Of a stretch of 64,000 bases of DNA, positions 8,700 to 17,399 are shown piece after piece. A program made the position numbers and the translations under genes. The first letter of the stretch is position 1. Every line of letters starts with the position of its first letter. Source of the stretch: a virus. Location of the stretch: positions 1 through 64,000 of the IMG/VR virus record IMGVR_UViG_3300037358_000003, one strand, 5' to 3'. The notes under the pieces are model-generated. The model ran no database searches, was not told the origin of the DNA, and saw only the letters and a program-made list of their open reading frames with translations.

Positions 8700-9450
8700 T
8701 AGCTCTCCGTCGTTCCCACCTAGCACTCGCACCAGCACTACGGCGGGAGCGTTCTTCTTCCGTCATATCTTCTCTACGTCGCCTCTTTTGGGGTTCGCGT
8801 AACCCGAGTTCGACTAGACGTAAGTGTTCCAGAGCGCCCTTGCGCTGATTCTCAATCCACTCTGGCGTTCTTGGGATGCCCTTATGGGCTGCGCTCATGT
8901 TTGCTTTAGCTTCATCTGTATGTTTGTAGCCCAGCGTACGTTGATTGCCTTTATGCGCCGCACTCTGTTTGGCACGAGTCTCCGCAGTGGCCTTCTTGCC
9001 GGTGTTGCTCGGATTGCCCATGTGTCCGAGACTCATGCGAGCACGTTGTTCATCTGTGAATGTACGACCCTTGCGCTGTTCGCTCAGCAACGCTTTGGTT
9101 TCTTCCGTATGCTTGAATCCAAGATTGCTACCAGCAACCGGCGCAATGTTGAAATCGTAAGTGATGTCTATGTGGAGTTCATCGAACCACCACTGTTCGG
9201 CAGCAGCCAGCACTTCCGCAGCCGCCTTGCGATCTGATGGTGTCTGCGTGCGCTCCATGACCGTAAACGTAAATGCATCTTCGCCGTATTCATTCCAAGC
9301 TTCTTGAAGGCGCTTGTTGCGGTGACGATTATTGCGCAGATCGCTCCTGTGATTACCGAAACGATTTTTGATGTTAGCGCTGCTACCCGCGTACCGTCGA
9401 TCGTCTCGATCGTTGGTAATAAGATATACGCCGCCTAGAAATTGTTCCAT
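8653..9450 (-). CDS. GIY-YIG homing endonuclease with NUMOD3 motifs
   Basis: The N-terminal GIY-YIG nuclease domain begins GGVYLITNDRDDRRYAGSS, with the conserved Arg in NIKNRFGNHRSDL and the Glu in AAEQWWFDEL. Residues 120-200 hold three NUMOD3-type DNA-binding modules (GFKHTEETKALLSEQRKG, GKKATAETRAKQSAAHKG, GYKHTDEAKANMSAAHKG). The C-terminus is strongly basic. I start at 9450 because GGGAGGG is 4 nt upstream. Its 3' end overlaps the start of the portal gene by 47 nt, as expected for a free-standing homing endonuclease lodged next to a conserved gene. Confidence 0.85.
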   Translation of the reverse strand: MEQFLGGVYLITNDRDDRRYAGSSANIKNRFGNHRSDLRNNRHRNKRLQEAWNEYGEDAFTFTVMERTQTPSDRKAAAEVLAAAEQWWFDELHIDITYDFNIAPVAGSNLGFKHTEETKALLSEQRKGRTFTDEQRARMSLGHMGNPSNTGKKATAETRAKQSAAHKGNQRTLGYKHTDEAKANMSAAHKGIPRTPEWIENQRKGALEHLRLVELGLREPQKRRRREDMTEEERSRRSAGASARWERRRANASTDSHDTEGTSPD

Positions 9451-9537
9451 GTGCCCTCCCGATAAAAAGGGGTTTATATTTAGTTGATCGGCCAACGCCG
9501 CAAGTGTTATCGGGCACTCACGACGTGGCCGAAATCT

Positions 9538-10311
9538 TTAGCCAATGATGGACATCGCCCATTGATGTAAGGGCGCTTCCGTTCCAAACATTGTATCAAA
9601 CGTTTCTGGCTTGTTGTCACGCCAATAAACTAGCGATTCTCTCACCGATGACGCCCAGTCGCTCCGTGGCCGAATTGACGACTTCTCAATGCTGCCCGGA
9701 ATCTCTTGGATAAGCCTGGCGCTATTAGCGATGTCGGGGAACCGATGCGGCAGAACTCCTAACCGGATCTCGTGCTCCACGTGCTCCATTGAATTGTGGA
9801 ACTGTTCATCCAACAACCCGTACTCGTTCAAATCGTCAGCAGTAAACATCGTCCATGCGCCAACCGAATGCCCGTAATACTCAACCTCGCCTACAGTTTC
9901 AACTGGACCGCCAATGTTGGCGGGTCCGTGGTGAGCGAAAGCGAAGTGTGACACGCCGGTATCTTGCATGACCCGCAGATACTCCGTCACAGCATCACTT
10001 GACTGAATGATCAGGTCGTCCTCCATGACGAAGATGACATCGCACTTACGCTCATTGAGCAAGTAGCGGATGCCAGTGTTCTTAGCCTTGGCAACGCCGC
10101 CGTTCACTTCAAGCGGCACATAGTTGCCACCGAATGATTGCACTGCCTTCTCGACACGTCGATACGCGCCATTGTGTTTGGCGTCCGATCCATCATTCAC
10201 CACAACGATATGATCGACAACTTCGGTCAAGTGTTTACGCACGCTCTTAACGGCACGCTCACAATATTCTGGCCGATTCATCGTTACGATGCAAAGTCCG
10301 ATGGTGCTCAA
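9538..10311 (-). CDS. GT-A glycosyltransferase (family 2-like)
   Basis: The 257-residue protein starts STIGLCIVTMNRPEYCERAV and carries the family 2 nucleotide-binding signature HIVVVNDGSDAKH, the GVAKAKNTGIRYL helix and the DxD-like metal site FVMEDDLII. Such enzymes transfer sugars from nucleotide-sugars. In phages they decorate DNA, the tail, or host surface polymers; the substrate cannot be told here. It overlaps the integrase stop by 4 nt and is the last gene of a three-gene glycosyltransferase-integrase-glycosyltransferase unit. Confidence 0.85.
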   Translation of the reverse strand: MSTIGLCIVTMNRPEYCERAVKSVRKHLTEVVDHIVVVNDGSDAKHNGAYRRVEKAVQSFGGNYVPLEVNGGVAKAKNTGIRYLLNERKCDVIFVMEDDLIIQSSDAVTEYLRVMQDTGVSHFAFAHHGPANIGGPVETVGEVEYYGHSVGAWTMFTADDLNEYGLLDEQFHNSMEHVEHEIRLGVLPHRFPDIANSARLIQEIPGSIEKSSIRPRSDWASSVRESLVYWRDNKPETFDTMFGTEAPLHQWAMSIIG

Positions 10312-11138
10312 ATCGTCAATCCACTCACAACGCCAGATGCTTGCGAAATATCGCTGGCAGCATACCCGGCCGTAGTTTGAGGACTTGAATGTCCCATGAG
10401 TTCTTGGGTGAGCCGCAGGTCTTTCGATGACCGATAGACCATCGTTCCATAGAAATGTCGAAGTGTGTGCATGGTCGATTTGATACCAAGCGAATGTAGG
10501 TAACGGTTGCCCTTGCGACTAACGCTTGCGGGCGTCTCATCCCACAACGGACCCGATGACTTCATAGGCAACGCTCGCAGGGCGTTCAGAACGTCTTGGT
10601 GCAAAACACCCCAACGCTCTTTATCTCCTTTGCCAAATCGCACCTGAAGTCGCATGGACTCAGGATAGATATCTTCCGCCGCAATGCCAGCGACCTCTTG
10701 ACATCTTAGACCCGCCAAACTCGCAAGCAATAGCCAACACGTCATCTGTGGCGTTGCATTCGCAAGTGCAAGTTTCAGATCGTCATTCGGGATTGGGCGT
10801 GGTTGTCGTGGATGCATACGCGGCTTGCTGATTCCGGCAATCGGATTGAAGAACGTTCCATCCTCATTCTTCGGAAATACCGGCTCGCCATTGTCGCCCT
10901 TGTAGCAAAACGTATACAGCGAGTTCAGCGTACTCAGCCACATGTTCCTCGTCTTGGCGGAAATGTCACGACCTCCGAGCCAGGCGATTACGTTCTGTTC
11001 TGTCGCTGTGGCGAACCCAACCTCACGGCTAAATTTGCGAAGATACCTACGGCGAGTGGATATTGTCGTAGGGAGAAGTGCACGAAACTTCATGTCGGCC
11101 TCGTAGGCGTCCATGATTTCTTCGTCAGTCATTGTCAT
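10308..11138 (-). CDS. int: Tyrosine recombinase (phage integrase)
   Basis: The 276-residue protein has a core-binding domain (residues 1-110) and a catalytic domain with the expected residues: Arg in LASLAGLRCQEVAG, Lys in FGKGDKERWG, the HTLRHFYG box and the His of LMGHSSPQTT, then GYAA supplying the catalytic Tyr. Such enzymes integrate phage DNA or resolve multimers. It sits between two glycosyltransferase genes, overlapping both by 4 nt, which is an unusual place; integrases usually lie next to attP. It may therefore be an invertase or resolvase rather than a lysogeny integrase. Confidence 0.85.
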   Translation of the reverse strand: MTMTDEEIMDAYEADMKFRALLPTTISTRRRYLRKFSREVGFATATEQNVIAWLGGRDISAKTRNMWLSTLNSLYTFCYKGDNGEPVFPKNEDGTFFNPIAGISKPRMHPRQPRPIPNDDLKLALANATPQMTCWLLLASLAGLRCQEVAGIAAEDIYPESMRLQVRFGKGDKERWGVLHQDVLNALRALPMKSSGPLWDETPASVSRKGNRYLHSLGIKSTMHTLRHFYGTMVYRSSKDLRLTQELMGHSSPQTTAGYAASDISQASGVVSGLTI

Positions 11139-12292
11139 ACGGTGTCAACCTGAAAGAACTGACGATACACAGTGTCCCAATCTTTCCAGCGATCTTTTAT
11201 GTCGTGCCCTTCCGCAACTGCACGATTCTGCTTGCCCTCAATGCGCCGCACTTCAGGATCGAGCAAGTCATACAGGTGATTGATCCATGACGACGGCTTG
11301 TCATTGCGTGCCACTCGTCCAGCGGAACCTTCGTCAATGAGGATCTGTTGCTCAGGGAATCCGGCACTCACGATGTAAGGAACGCCACACGCACACGCCT
11401 CAAGCGACTTCAGGAATGACTTAGCCTCATTGAAACGGCATCGCTCAAGCGGCACCAACGCAATCGCAACGGGTTCCCACAACTTGGGATACTCTGCGAT
11501 GTGTGTCAAAGGCGCCGAATCGTAGCGAACTTTCGTAGTGTCAATGCCAATCTGATCAGCGGCGGTTGGCACTCCCGGCACATTGCTATGACCACCATGC
11601 CAAAAGGGTACCTGATTAGCCTCAAGCCACTGCGGCAATCCAATAGCACGGAGCACAGGCAGGTCGGCGGCTCGCCACTGAATTCCGCCCACCCAGCTTA
11701 CGTAGCCTTGGCCGGGATCTAACTGCGGCCAGTGATCGAGTTGAATGGCGTTGCGCACAGTGAATGCAGGAACGCCGAGTCGCTCCATTTCACGTCGCAA
11801 CGGATCTGTCGATGTCGTTACGAAGTCACACTCCGCAAGCATTTTCCAGTAGTGGTCACGGTTAAAGGATTTGTTATTTTTAGCGTCGGTGGTTTGCGAT
11901 GCGATGTTCGACTTCGGAAGCGCGTTAAATGCGTCATCGAGATCAGCGATACATAATTGCCCAGCAGCACGCGCTCGTTTGATCTGATCCGCACCGTCTT
12001 CATGCATCCATCGCTGCGACCAGAACACGTCGGGATCGTGCCAGTTGCCTTCAAGATCAAGGGTTTGGATATGACCATCGGGTGCGACCTGGAATCGCCA
12101 CGCAAGATGATTGTCGTAGCCATGCTTGTTGAGTTCCATCGCTGGCATTGCGCCACGTTGCAGAAAAGTCCCACCGAATGACATCTGCTTGACGCCAGGC
12201 TTGAACACTTGCTTACCTTGGATCATTGACTGTTCTTCGTCAATGACGGGCTGGCTACTAAAATCGGTACTGAAGTACCCGATTGATGTCAC
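11135..12292 (-). CDS. GT-B type glycosyltransferase
   Basis: The 385-residue protein has a two-domain GT-B layout: an N-terminal acceptor region and a C-terminal half with YVSWVGGIQWRAADLPVLRA and the signature FNEAKSFLKSLEACACGVPYIVS of family 1/4-like enzymes, where the conserved Glu contacts the nucleotide-sugar. The start is the GTG at 12292 with GGGAGAGC just upstream; that Shine-Dalgarno lies in the 3' arm of a possible small hairpin with an A-rich loop (about 12296-12318). Its stop overlaps the integrase start, so the genes are coupled. Confidence 0.75.
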   Translation of the reverse strand: MTSIGYFSTDFSSQPVIDEEQSMIQGKQVFKPGVKQMSFGGTFLQRGAMPAMELNKHGYDNHLAWRFQVAPDGHIQTLDLEGNWHDPDVFWSQRWMHEDGADQIKRARAAGQLCIADLDDAFNALPKSNIASQTTDAKNNKSFNRDHYWKMLAECDFVTTSTDPLRREMERLGVPAFTVRNAIQLDHWPQLDPGQGYVSWVGGIQWRAADLPVLRAIGLPQWLEANQVPFWHGGHSNVPGVPTAADQIGIDTTKVRYDSAPLTHIAEYPKLWEPVAIALVPLERCRFNEAKSFLKSLEACACGVPYIVSAGFPEQQILIDEGSAGRVARNDKPSSWINHLYDLLDPEVRRIEGKQNRAVAEGHDIKDRWKDWDTVYRQFFQVDTV

Positions 12293-12319
12293 ATGCTCTC
12301 CCGTTTTTTTCGGAGCGTG

Positions 12320-12565
12320 TTACTGCTTAGATGCGTCGTATAACTTTCCCTGCTCCGGCAACGGCTCATCTGCGAACACTTCAGGATACTGTTGTCGTAA
12401 CTCATACACCTTGATCAACTCACGGTCGTTCTCAAGTTGTTTGCGAGGTTTGGGAAACTTGCGCCACCACGGTTCCAACTCCCACGACGTGACGAGCACA
12501 ATGGTTGGACATGCAAACACAACGATGATGGCGACATAAAGCAGGATTTCTACGAGTTCCTTCAC
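12320..12565 (-). CDS. Small membrane protein
   Basis: This 81-residue protein has one N-terminal transmembrane helix (about residues 5-27, ILLYVAIIVVFACPTIVLV) and a charged cytoplasmic-type tail. The GTG start overlaps the stop of the 41-residue ORF upstream. No family recognised. Confidence 0.65.
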   Translation of the reverse strand: MKELVEILLYVAIIVVFACPTIVLVTSWELEPWWRKFPKPRKQLENDRELIKVYELRQQYPEVFADEPLPEQGKLYDASKQ

Positions 12566-12687
12566 GATCCATTCGCTTTCGTATGCGCTGCTGCGATATC
12601 ACTCGACGTAATGTCACCAGTTGACGCCATACCGCGTGACAGGTAACCGGATCTGCCGTCACCGACGACTACGACAACGATGTCCAC
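12562..12687 (-). CDS. 41-residue coupled microprotein
   Basis: A GTG-started frame (MDIVVVVVGDGRSGYLSRG) fills the gap between two genes, overlapping the upstream stop as TAGTG and the downstream start as GTGA. The exact fit at both ends supports it despite its size. Function unknown. Confidence 0.6.
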   Translation of the reverse strand: MDIVVVVVGDGRSGYLSRGMASTGDITSSDIAAAHTKANGS

Positions 12688-12950
12688 TACAGTTCGACGC
12701 GAGTTAAGTCATTTCGTTGGCAACGAGGACACGAGTTGATGGCACTCTGCCAACCACATTCGCACTCCCAGTACTTGCCGAGTTTCGGCATACCACCCGT
12801 TGCCAGGTAGCCGCCCTTTTTGAGAAACGCAGCATCCTTGGGGTCGTCAACGTGAATGAATCCTTGACGATCGGCCTTGTAGGTTCGACCCGAATATTCA
12901 GATGTCACCCCTTGACACCCAGGAGCATCAAACATCAGTTTCTCACTCAT
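12687..12950 (-). CDS. Zinc-ribbon protein
   Basis: An 87-residue protein whose C-terminal half has CECGWQSAINSCPRC, a C-x-C...C-x2-C zinc-ribbon arrangement. The N-terminal half (SEYSGRTYKADRQGFIHVDD) resembles small structural or regulatory phage proteins. Coupled to both neighbours. Function unknown. Confidence 0.65.
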   Translation of the reverse strand: MSEKLMFDAPGCQGVTSEYSGRTYKADRQGFIHVDDPKDAAFLKKGGYLATGGMPKLGKYWECECGWQSAINSCPRCQRNDLTRVEL

Positions 12951-13714
12951 GCAGCCACCTCCCAGTTTGCCGCAACGTACGCTTGAAATACTTCAAGATG
13001 TACTGGACCGTTCCTACCAACACCGAATCCGTTGGCAACTCCCCACGCCCTCACCTCAGCAGTAGTAACGCCAGATTCCTGAATGGCTTTCTTCTCTGCC
13101 TTATCCCTGCGACGTTGTTCCTTGTCCCACTCGCTTTTACAGATTCGACAAAATCGAGCGACAAGCCCCGATCCTTTGTACTTGCCAGACTTCGGACGAT
13201 GCCCGACGTTTTTGGGGTCAGTAAGATCGTGACCATTCCCGCAGAACTCCCTCGCAGCAACAGTTTCGGCGTGGCGCTCCCATTGTTCTTCTGTCCAGGG
13301 AGCTATCACCTGATTCTGTCGTGTAATCTTTAGAATGGCGCGTGTTTCTGGTGTGTGATTCCATCCTTTCGGACGACCACGACCTCCGCGATTTCCATCT
13401 TCTTTGCGACGAATCGGGGGGTTCTCGCCGCCATCGGTTCCGTTGACCAGATCATCTCCGCATTCACGCAGCAAATGAATCCACTCACGCTCCAGCGAAA
13501 ACCGATCCTCATCATATGGACAATCTTCAAGTAGACGGATCATTGGATTGACGCCCTGCTTCCGAAGACTCCGAATCCAGTTGGCTCTGTGATTCTTTTC
13601 TTTTTTGGCGTCATTGACATGACCATACAGTCGCTTATGGAGCGGTTGGATCGTCACACCAACGTATCGAATGCGACCATCTCTCGGATCGTACAATCCG
13701 TAAATGCTTGCCAT
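12947..13714 (-). CDS. GIY-YIG nuclease fused to an Lsr2-type DNA-binding domain
   Basis: Residues 1-90 form a GIY-YIG domain (ASIYGLYDPRDGRIRYVGVT, with the Arg in KRLYGHVND and the Glu in LEREWIHLLRECG). Residues about 150-205 contain a Cys-His cluster (CGNGHDL...FCRICKSEWDKEQRRR) like those of actinophage HNH proteins. The last 35 residues (TTAEVRAWGVANGFGVGRNG, then PVHLEVFQAYVAAN) match the Lsr2 C-terminal fold, which reads AT-rich minor grooves. This is a homing-type nuclease with a borrowed silencer DNA reader. The ATG at 13714 is chosen because GGAGGG is 5 nt upstream. Confidence 0.8.
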   Translation of the reverse strand: MASIYGLYDPRDGRIRYVGVTIQPLHKRLYGHVNDAKKEKNHRANWIRSLRKQGVNPMIRLLEDCPYDEDRFSLEREWIHLLRECGDDLVNGTDGGENPPIRRKEDGNRGGRGRPKGWNHTPETRAILKITRQNQVIAPWTEEQWERHAETVAAREFCGNGHDLTDPKNVGHRPKSGKYKGSGLVARFCRICKSEWDKEQRRRDKAEKKAIQESGVTTAEVRAWGVANGFGVGRNGPVHLEVFQAYVAANWEVAA

Positions 13715-13801
13715 ATTGCCCTCCTGAGAAAAGGGGTAGTTGGAATAACTGACAGAACACAACCAGTGTTCTCAGCAAAGGTCGCGCTCTGTCAGACTTT
13801 G

Positions 13802-13897
13802 TTAGTCGCCACAGCAATGGTGGCGAAATCCGCAATGGGGACATCTCCACTTCGTTGCCACGGGATCGAACTTTTTATCGCAGTTGATACAGATCAT
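13802..13897 (-). CDS. 31-residue zinc-ribbon microprotein
   Basis: The ATG overlaps the large-terminase stop as ATGA and encodes MICINCDKKFDP, then WRCPHCGFRHHCCGD before a TAA. Two C-x2-C knuckles in 31 residues and precise coupling to the terminase gene argue that it is expressed. Function unknown; small zinc proteins often bind nucleic acid or protein partners. Confidence 0.6.
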   Translation of the reverse strand: MICINCDKKFDPVATKWRCPHCGFRHHCCGD

Positions 13898-16647
13898 CGT
13901 CGCCACCCTTGGCGAGAAAATGGGTCGAACTGCTGGTTCGGACCGTAAGTTTTTATCGCGTCCAAAACGGCCTGATTCGGGTCTACGCCAGAGTGCTGAT
14001 TTGCGGCATTAGGCGCAGATACCCCAGAAGTTAAACTGAACGCCTCTGGCGCAGTTTCAGCCGTGTCTGATGGCACATCTAGCTCGGCCTGGCAGGTCGC
14101 ACAATGTGTAGCCGTAAGTGGATTCGGAGTGGGGCACCCTTTCGGACACATAATGCTTTGACTCTCCAACCAAGCCCTCGCTTGCCAGCCGCCACCGCCA
14201 TTGTAAAACGCAAGACACGCGGCATCAGCCAAGTCCGGCGATGTCACGCCACGCTTCTTCGCTTGCTCTTTCGATTCCACCTTGATCCGTCCACGCATGT
14301 CGTAGTCGTAGAACAACGCAGACATCTGCGAACGCAAGATGGCAACTTCACGATCTATGCAGTCGGGATTGATCGTCAATGATTGATCGCGGAAACGGTC
14401 ACGCAATGACCACCACAACTCATCTCGCAACATCACGAAATCTTCAGGGTGATTGGTCTTGCTGCCAGCGTTCACATCGACAACGCTCAGACCAGCCGTA
14501 CGCATGAAGTCGAGCACCGGACCGCCAAGTCCGCCAGAGTCACCCCAGATACGAGTGACGCCATATTCACGCGCACGATTCGCAGCCCAGCCGCCAACCT
14601 CTGGACCGCTCGCACCGTGCATACGCTCTAGGTGAATGATCTGCGGTCCACGACGAATGCACATGGCCGAATCGTCATTACCGAAACGGGCAATGTCCAG
14701 TCCCATTTGCGGACGATCCGTCTTGTCAAACTCAATCGGCTCACGCTTAATGCGATCAAACCACGCAAGCGGAACGATGATGCGAGTGCCAACGTCAGGA
14801 AACTGACCGAGCACTTTGGAGATCCAACGAGGATCGTCTTCGCCCCACTCGTCGCGACGTTCCTCAACCCATTGCTTTGTAACGAGCTTCGGGTATGGAA
14901 CCTCGCCGTCAGGTGCTTGCAGATTCGGCGTATCAAACGCCGAGATCGGTATGCACTTCCAGCGAGGATTTGACGCCGCTTCGTAGAACGGTCCAGACGA
15001 TTCAATCGGGTTACCAATGAGCAGGCAGGCGGAATCGCCACCGGCCAACAGACCGTTGATCGCTTCGTAGATCGGCGCTTCAACGCCAGCCGCTTCGTCA
15101 ACGACGACGAGCACGCGGCCTTCGTGATAACCCTGCAAGTTTGTCGGGTCAACGACAGAAAGACCACGCGCCCAATTGGACGGTGATATCACCCATTCGG
15201 GAGCACGCGGCAATAGGCGACCAGGAAGCGACGGTTGCCAACCCTTACGAATCTCGCCCCACAGAATCGTTTCGACCTGATTCCAAGTCGTTGCGGTCGT
15301 GATGGCGATGGCGTCAGGTGCGGTCGCTACCCACGCCATGACGACACGAGCGGCGGTCCATGAGTTATGTGTCGGTATGAGCGATTCGCCAGCCAGGAAT
15401 AGGTGACGTGGTGAGTCAACGCTGATGCACTGTGTCGGAACTGATGGAATCTCAGTAATAGATGTAATCGTATGGAGCGACGATCTGCCGGTTCGTGAAT
15501 TCTGTGCTGATGCCTTGCGTTCCATTTTGAACACTGGCATATCCGGCGTAAACGTCATGCGCCAACGAGTGCCGACCACGCGGCCGTCCATGGTAGCGGG
15601 ACGTTCACGAATACTGATCTTCCAACCAAGTGACCGAACCAATTCAGCTACATCGTAGGACAGTTGCTTGTCACAGAGATCAATACTGGCGGCACTCTTG
15701 CTTACGGTACCGTCTGTGTCCATCAATCCTTGCAACAACGCAAGCCGCTGAGCGACAGATGCACGCATATATGCAACGGGAATGTGCTTTATCCCGCCAA
15801 GCATGCCCAGCGATCGGAGATGTGTTTTAACCCCGCGAACGCTTAGTCGCGCAATGTGTTCACGTCCACGAATGCCCGACACCGTTGTGCCGATACCTTC
15901 ACGTTCGATATATGTGGCGACCTCGACAGCATCCACAATTCCCATGGTAATTTCAGCACGAGACGTAGTTCCATCACCGAGCCACACGCCTAACGTGTAC
16001 GGTGGGATGGGCAGATCGGCGGTAGTTCCGAGAACTGGACGGGCTAATGGAATACACCACTTCGCCTGTCGTGTCGTCGTGAACTCTCGCCACAAACCAT
16101 CGTCAGCAATATCATGTGTGCTAACCGTGCGCGCAGAATCCCAGTGCTCACGCCAATCGGAAATACCGCCAGAACTCCCCTGTGTCAGCGAATGACGAGT
16201 ATTCCACGCAAGGGCGGTCCACTCGTGCTCACCTGAAACGACTAGCGATGATCCGTCATCAAACTCGACGCGGAACGACGGCAAATCCCAGACTGGTGAT
16301 TTCGCGGCCACTCTACACGGTTGACCCAACTCGTCATAAATCCAGTCGCCAACGGACAGTGCGCCCATTGTTGACCAGCCATCTGACGTGGCTATGGGGG
16401 TGTCTAGTGCGAGCGCCTTGCCGCTAGCGAAACATGACGGCACAACGACACGACCACGATCCCACAGTTCAGACATGATCTCACGTTGAACTTGCCACGG
16501 TTCCTCGTGCAGAATCTCGTCAACGAAATCAATGGGTCGATCCCTGTACGAATACAGGCGTCGATTTTCAGCCGTCGCTAGTTGTTGCTTCAGATCCTTC
16601 AGCCGGGCCAATTTCTCCGGCGGCGCTTCGATCCTGACGTTCGGCAA
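13894..16647 (-). CDS. terL: Terminase large subunit interrupted by an intein
   Basis: The 917-residue precursor is a 566-residue terminase after removal of residues 78-428. The spliced ATPase domain has a Walker A (CFASGK joined to SWTAARV) and a Walker B (RVLVVVDEAAG). The C-terminal RNase H-like nuclease has its acidic residues in MGLDIARFGNDDSAM, RIWGDSGGLGGP and TSPDLADAACLAF. The enzyme packages DNA by ATP hydrolysis and cuts concatemers. After the nuclease comes a zinc ribbon (CPKGCP...CATC) and a Gln/Pro-rich tail, which is an unusual extension. Its 5' end overlaps the small terminase by 80 nt and its stop overlaps the 31-residue zinc gene. Confidence 0.93.
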   Translation of the reverse strand: MPNVRIEAPPEKLARLKDLKQQLATAENRRLYSYRDRPIDFVDEILHEEPWQVQREIMSELWDRGRVVVPSCFASGKALALDTPIATSDGWSTMGALSVGDWIYDELGQPCRVAAKSPVWDLPSFRVEFDDGSSLVVSGEHEWTALAWNTRHSLTQGSSGGISDWREHWDSARTVSTHDIADDGLWREFTTTRQAKWCIPLARPVLGTTADLPIPPYTLGVWLGDGTTSRAEITMGIVDAVEVATYIEREGIGTTVSGIRGREHIARLSVRGVKTHLRSLGMLGGIKHIPVAYMRASVAQRLALLQGLMDTDGTVSKSAASIDLCDKQLSYDVAELVRSLGWKISIRERPATMDGRVVGTRWRMTFTPDMPVFKMERKASAQNSRTGRSSLHTITSITEIPSVPTQCISVDSPRHLFLAGESLIPTHNSWTAARVVMAWVATAPDAIAITTATTWNQVETILWGEIRKGWQPSLPGRLLPRAPEWVISPSNWARGLSVVDPTNLQGYHEGRVLVVVDEAAGVEAPIYEAINGLLAGGDSACLLIGNPIESSGPFYEAASNPRWKCIPISAFDTPNLQAPDGEVPYPKLVTKQWVEERRDEWGEDDPRWISKVLGQFPDVGTRIIVPLAWFDRIKREPIEFDKTDRPQMGLDIARFGNDDSAMCIRRGPQIIHLERMHGASGPEVGGWAANRAREYGVTRIWGDSGGLGGPVLDFMRTAGLSVVDVNAGSKTNHPEDFVMLRDELWWSLRDRFRDQSLTINPDCIDREVAILRSQMSALFYDYDMRGRIKVESKEQAKKRGVTSPDLADAACLAFYNGGGGWQARAWLESQSIMCPKGCPTPNPLTATHCATCQAELDVPSDTAETAPEAFSLTSGVSAPNAANQHSGVDPNQAVLDAIKTYGPNQQFDPFSRQGWRR
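15364..16416 (-). other. Class 3 intein with LAGLIDADG endonuclease inside terL
   Basis: This 351-residue insertion lies exactly between Lys and Ser of the terminase P-loop. It starts with Ala (ALALDTPIATSDGW) rather than Cys and ends PTHN before a +1 Ser. The class 3 WCT signature is visible: Trp in block B (GEHEWTALAW), Cys in block F (PTQCISVDSPRHLFLAG) and Thr just before the terminal His-Asn. Class 3 inteins splice through a branched intermediate on the block F Cys. Between the splicing blocks are two dodecapeptide-type motifs (LGVWLGDGTTS and LLQGLMDTDGTVS), so the homing endonuclease is probably intact. Confidence 0.88.
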
Positions 16648-17143
16648 GTTGCATCTCCAAACGACTGATTTCCTCGTCTACCAGATCCTCGGTAATGACC
16701 TGAACCGTTGAGCGTGTCGGTGCGTCCAGACCCATAAGTCGTGAACGCCGTTCTTGAACACGCAACAACGAACCGGCAGCAGTGACGCCAGGTCCATCGT
16801 CCAGTAGTCGCTCGCCATTCTCATCGTCACGAATAATCTTGCCGTGATCGACCTTGACGTGTGCTCGCTCCATTACGCCAAGCAAGTGCGCTTCGATGCG
16901 ATTGAGTTTTTCCAACTCAAGTCGGCGCGCTTCTTTTGCGTCCTCCGTTGGAATCATCGCAAACGCACGTTGCGTGGCTTCGTATGCGGTCGAAACAGAT
17001 ATTCCGAGCTTTGCTGCGATTGCCGGGAACGTCATGGAACGTGATCGCATTTCTGCGATTTCCATGTCTCTCATTGCAGTTTCGATTGATCGCATTGCAC
17101 GTCCTCGTCCGTCACGCGCTTTGATGTTATTTCCGATGGTCAT
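16568..17143 (-). CDS. terS: Probable terminase small subunit
   Basis: The 191-residue protein, directly upstream of and overlapping terL, has a helix-turn-helix at residues about 35-60 (MTFPAIAAKLGISVSTAYEA) and a following helical region with conserved-looking charged pairs (EARRLELEKLNRIEAHL). Small terminases recognise the packaging site with such an N-terminal domain. Start choice is uncertain: ATG at 17143 or GTG at 17185 (14 residues longer); neither has a strong ribosome-binding site. Confidence 0.7.
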   Translation of the reverse strand: MTIGNNIKARDGRGRAMRSIETAMRDMEIAEMRSRSMTFPAIAAKLGISVSTAYEATQRAFAMIPTEDAKEARRLELEKLNRIEAHLLGVMERAHVKVDHGKIIRDDENGERLLDDGPGVTAAGSLLRVQERRSRLMGLDAPTRSTVQVITEDLVDEEISRLEMQLAERQDRSAAGEIGPAEGSEATTSDG

Positions 17144-17213
17144 AGCGTTTCGCTTATTTGGTCCCCATCCGAGTGAATCGCACACCCGCTAGTCGCTTGC
17201 GATGGGGTGATGT

Positions 17214-17399
17214 TCAAACGTCTCTCAGCGAATCAATCTCAGCCTTGATGCTCTCCCAATCGTTCGCCACGACCTCGCATATGAATGCGACGATGACGAT
17301 CGCTAGTCCGAGCCACCAAAGTGCGATGAGGTTGAGAGCGATGCCGATGGTTGCGAGTGCAGCAGCCGCCAACGCAATGCGGAACGGCCACTGTCGCAT
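17214..17399 (-). CDS. Small two-helix membrane protein
   Basis: This 61-residue protein is mostly hydrophobic (residues 6-46, AALATIGIALNLIALWWLGL and AIVIVAFICEVV), consistent with two transmembrane segments and an acidic C-terminal tail. It overlaps the upstream gene by 1 nt. Possible holin or accessory membrane protein; no direct evidence. Confidence 0.6.
   Translation of the reverse strand: MRQWPFRIALAAAALATIGIALNLIALWWLGLAIVIVAFICEVVANDWESIKAEIDSLRDV

Noticed and set aside
10250-10420. Attachment site next to the integrase
   Set aside because: No tRNA-like core or clear paired arm sites could be seen, and the flanks are coding on both sides.
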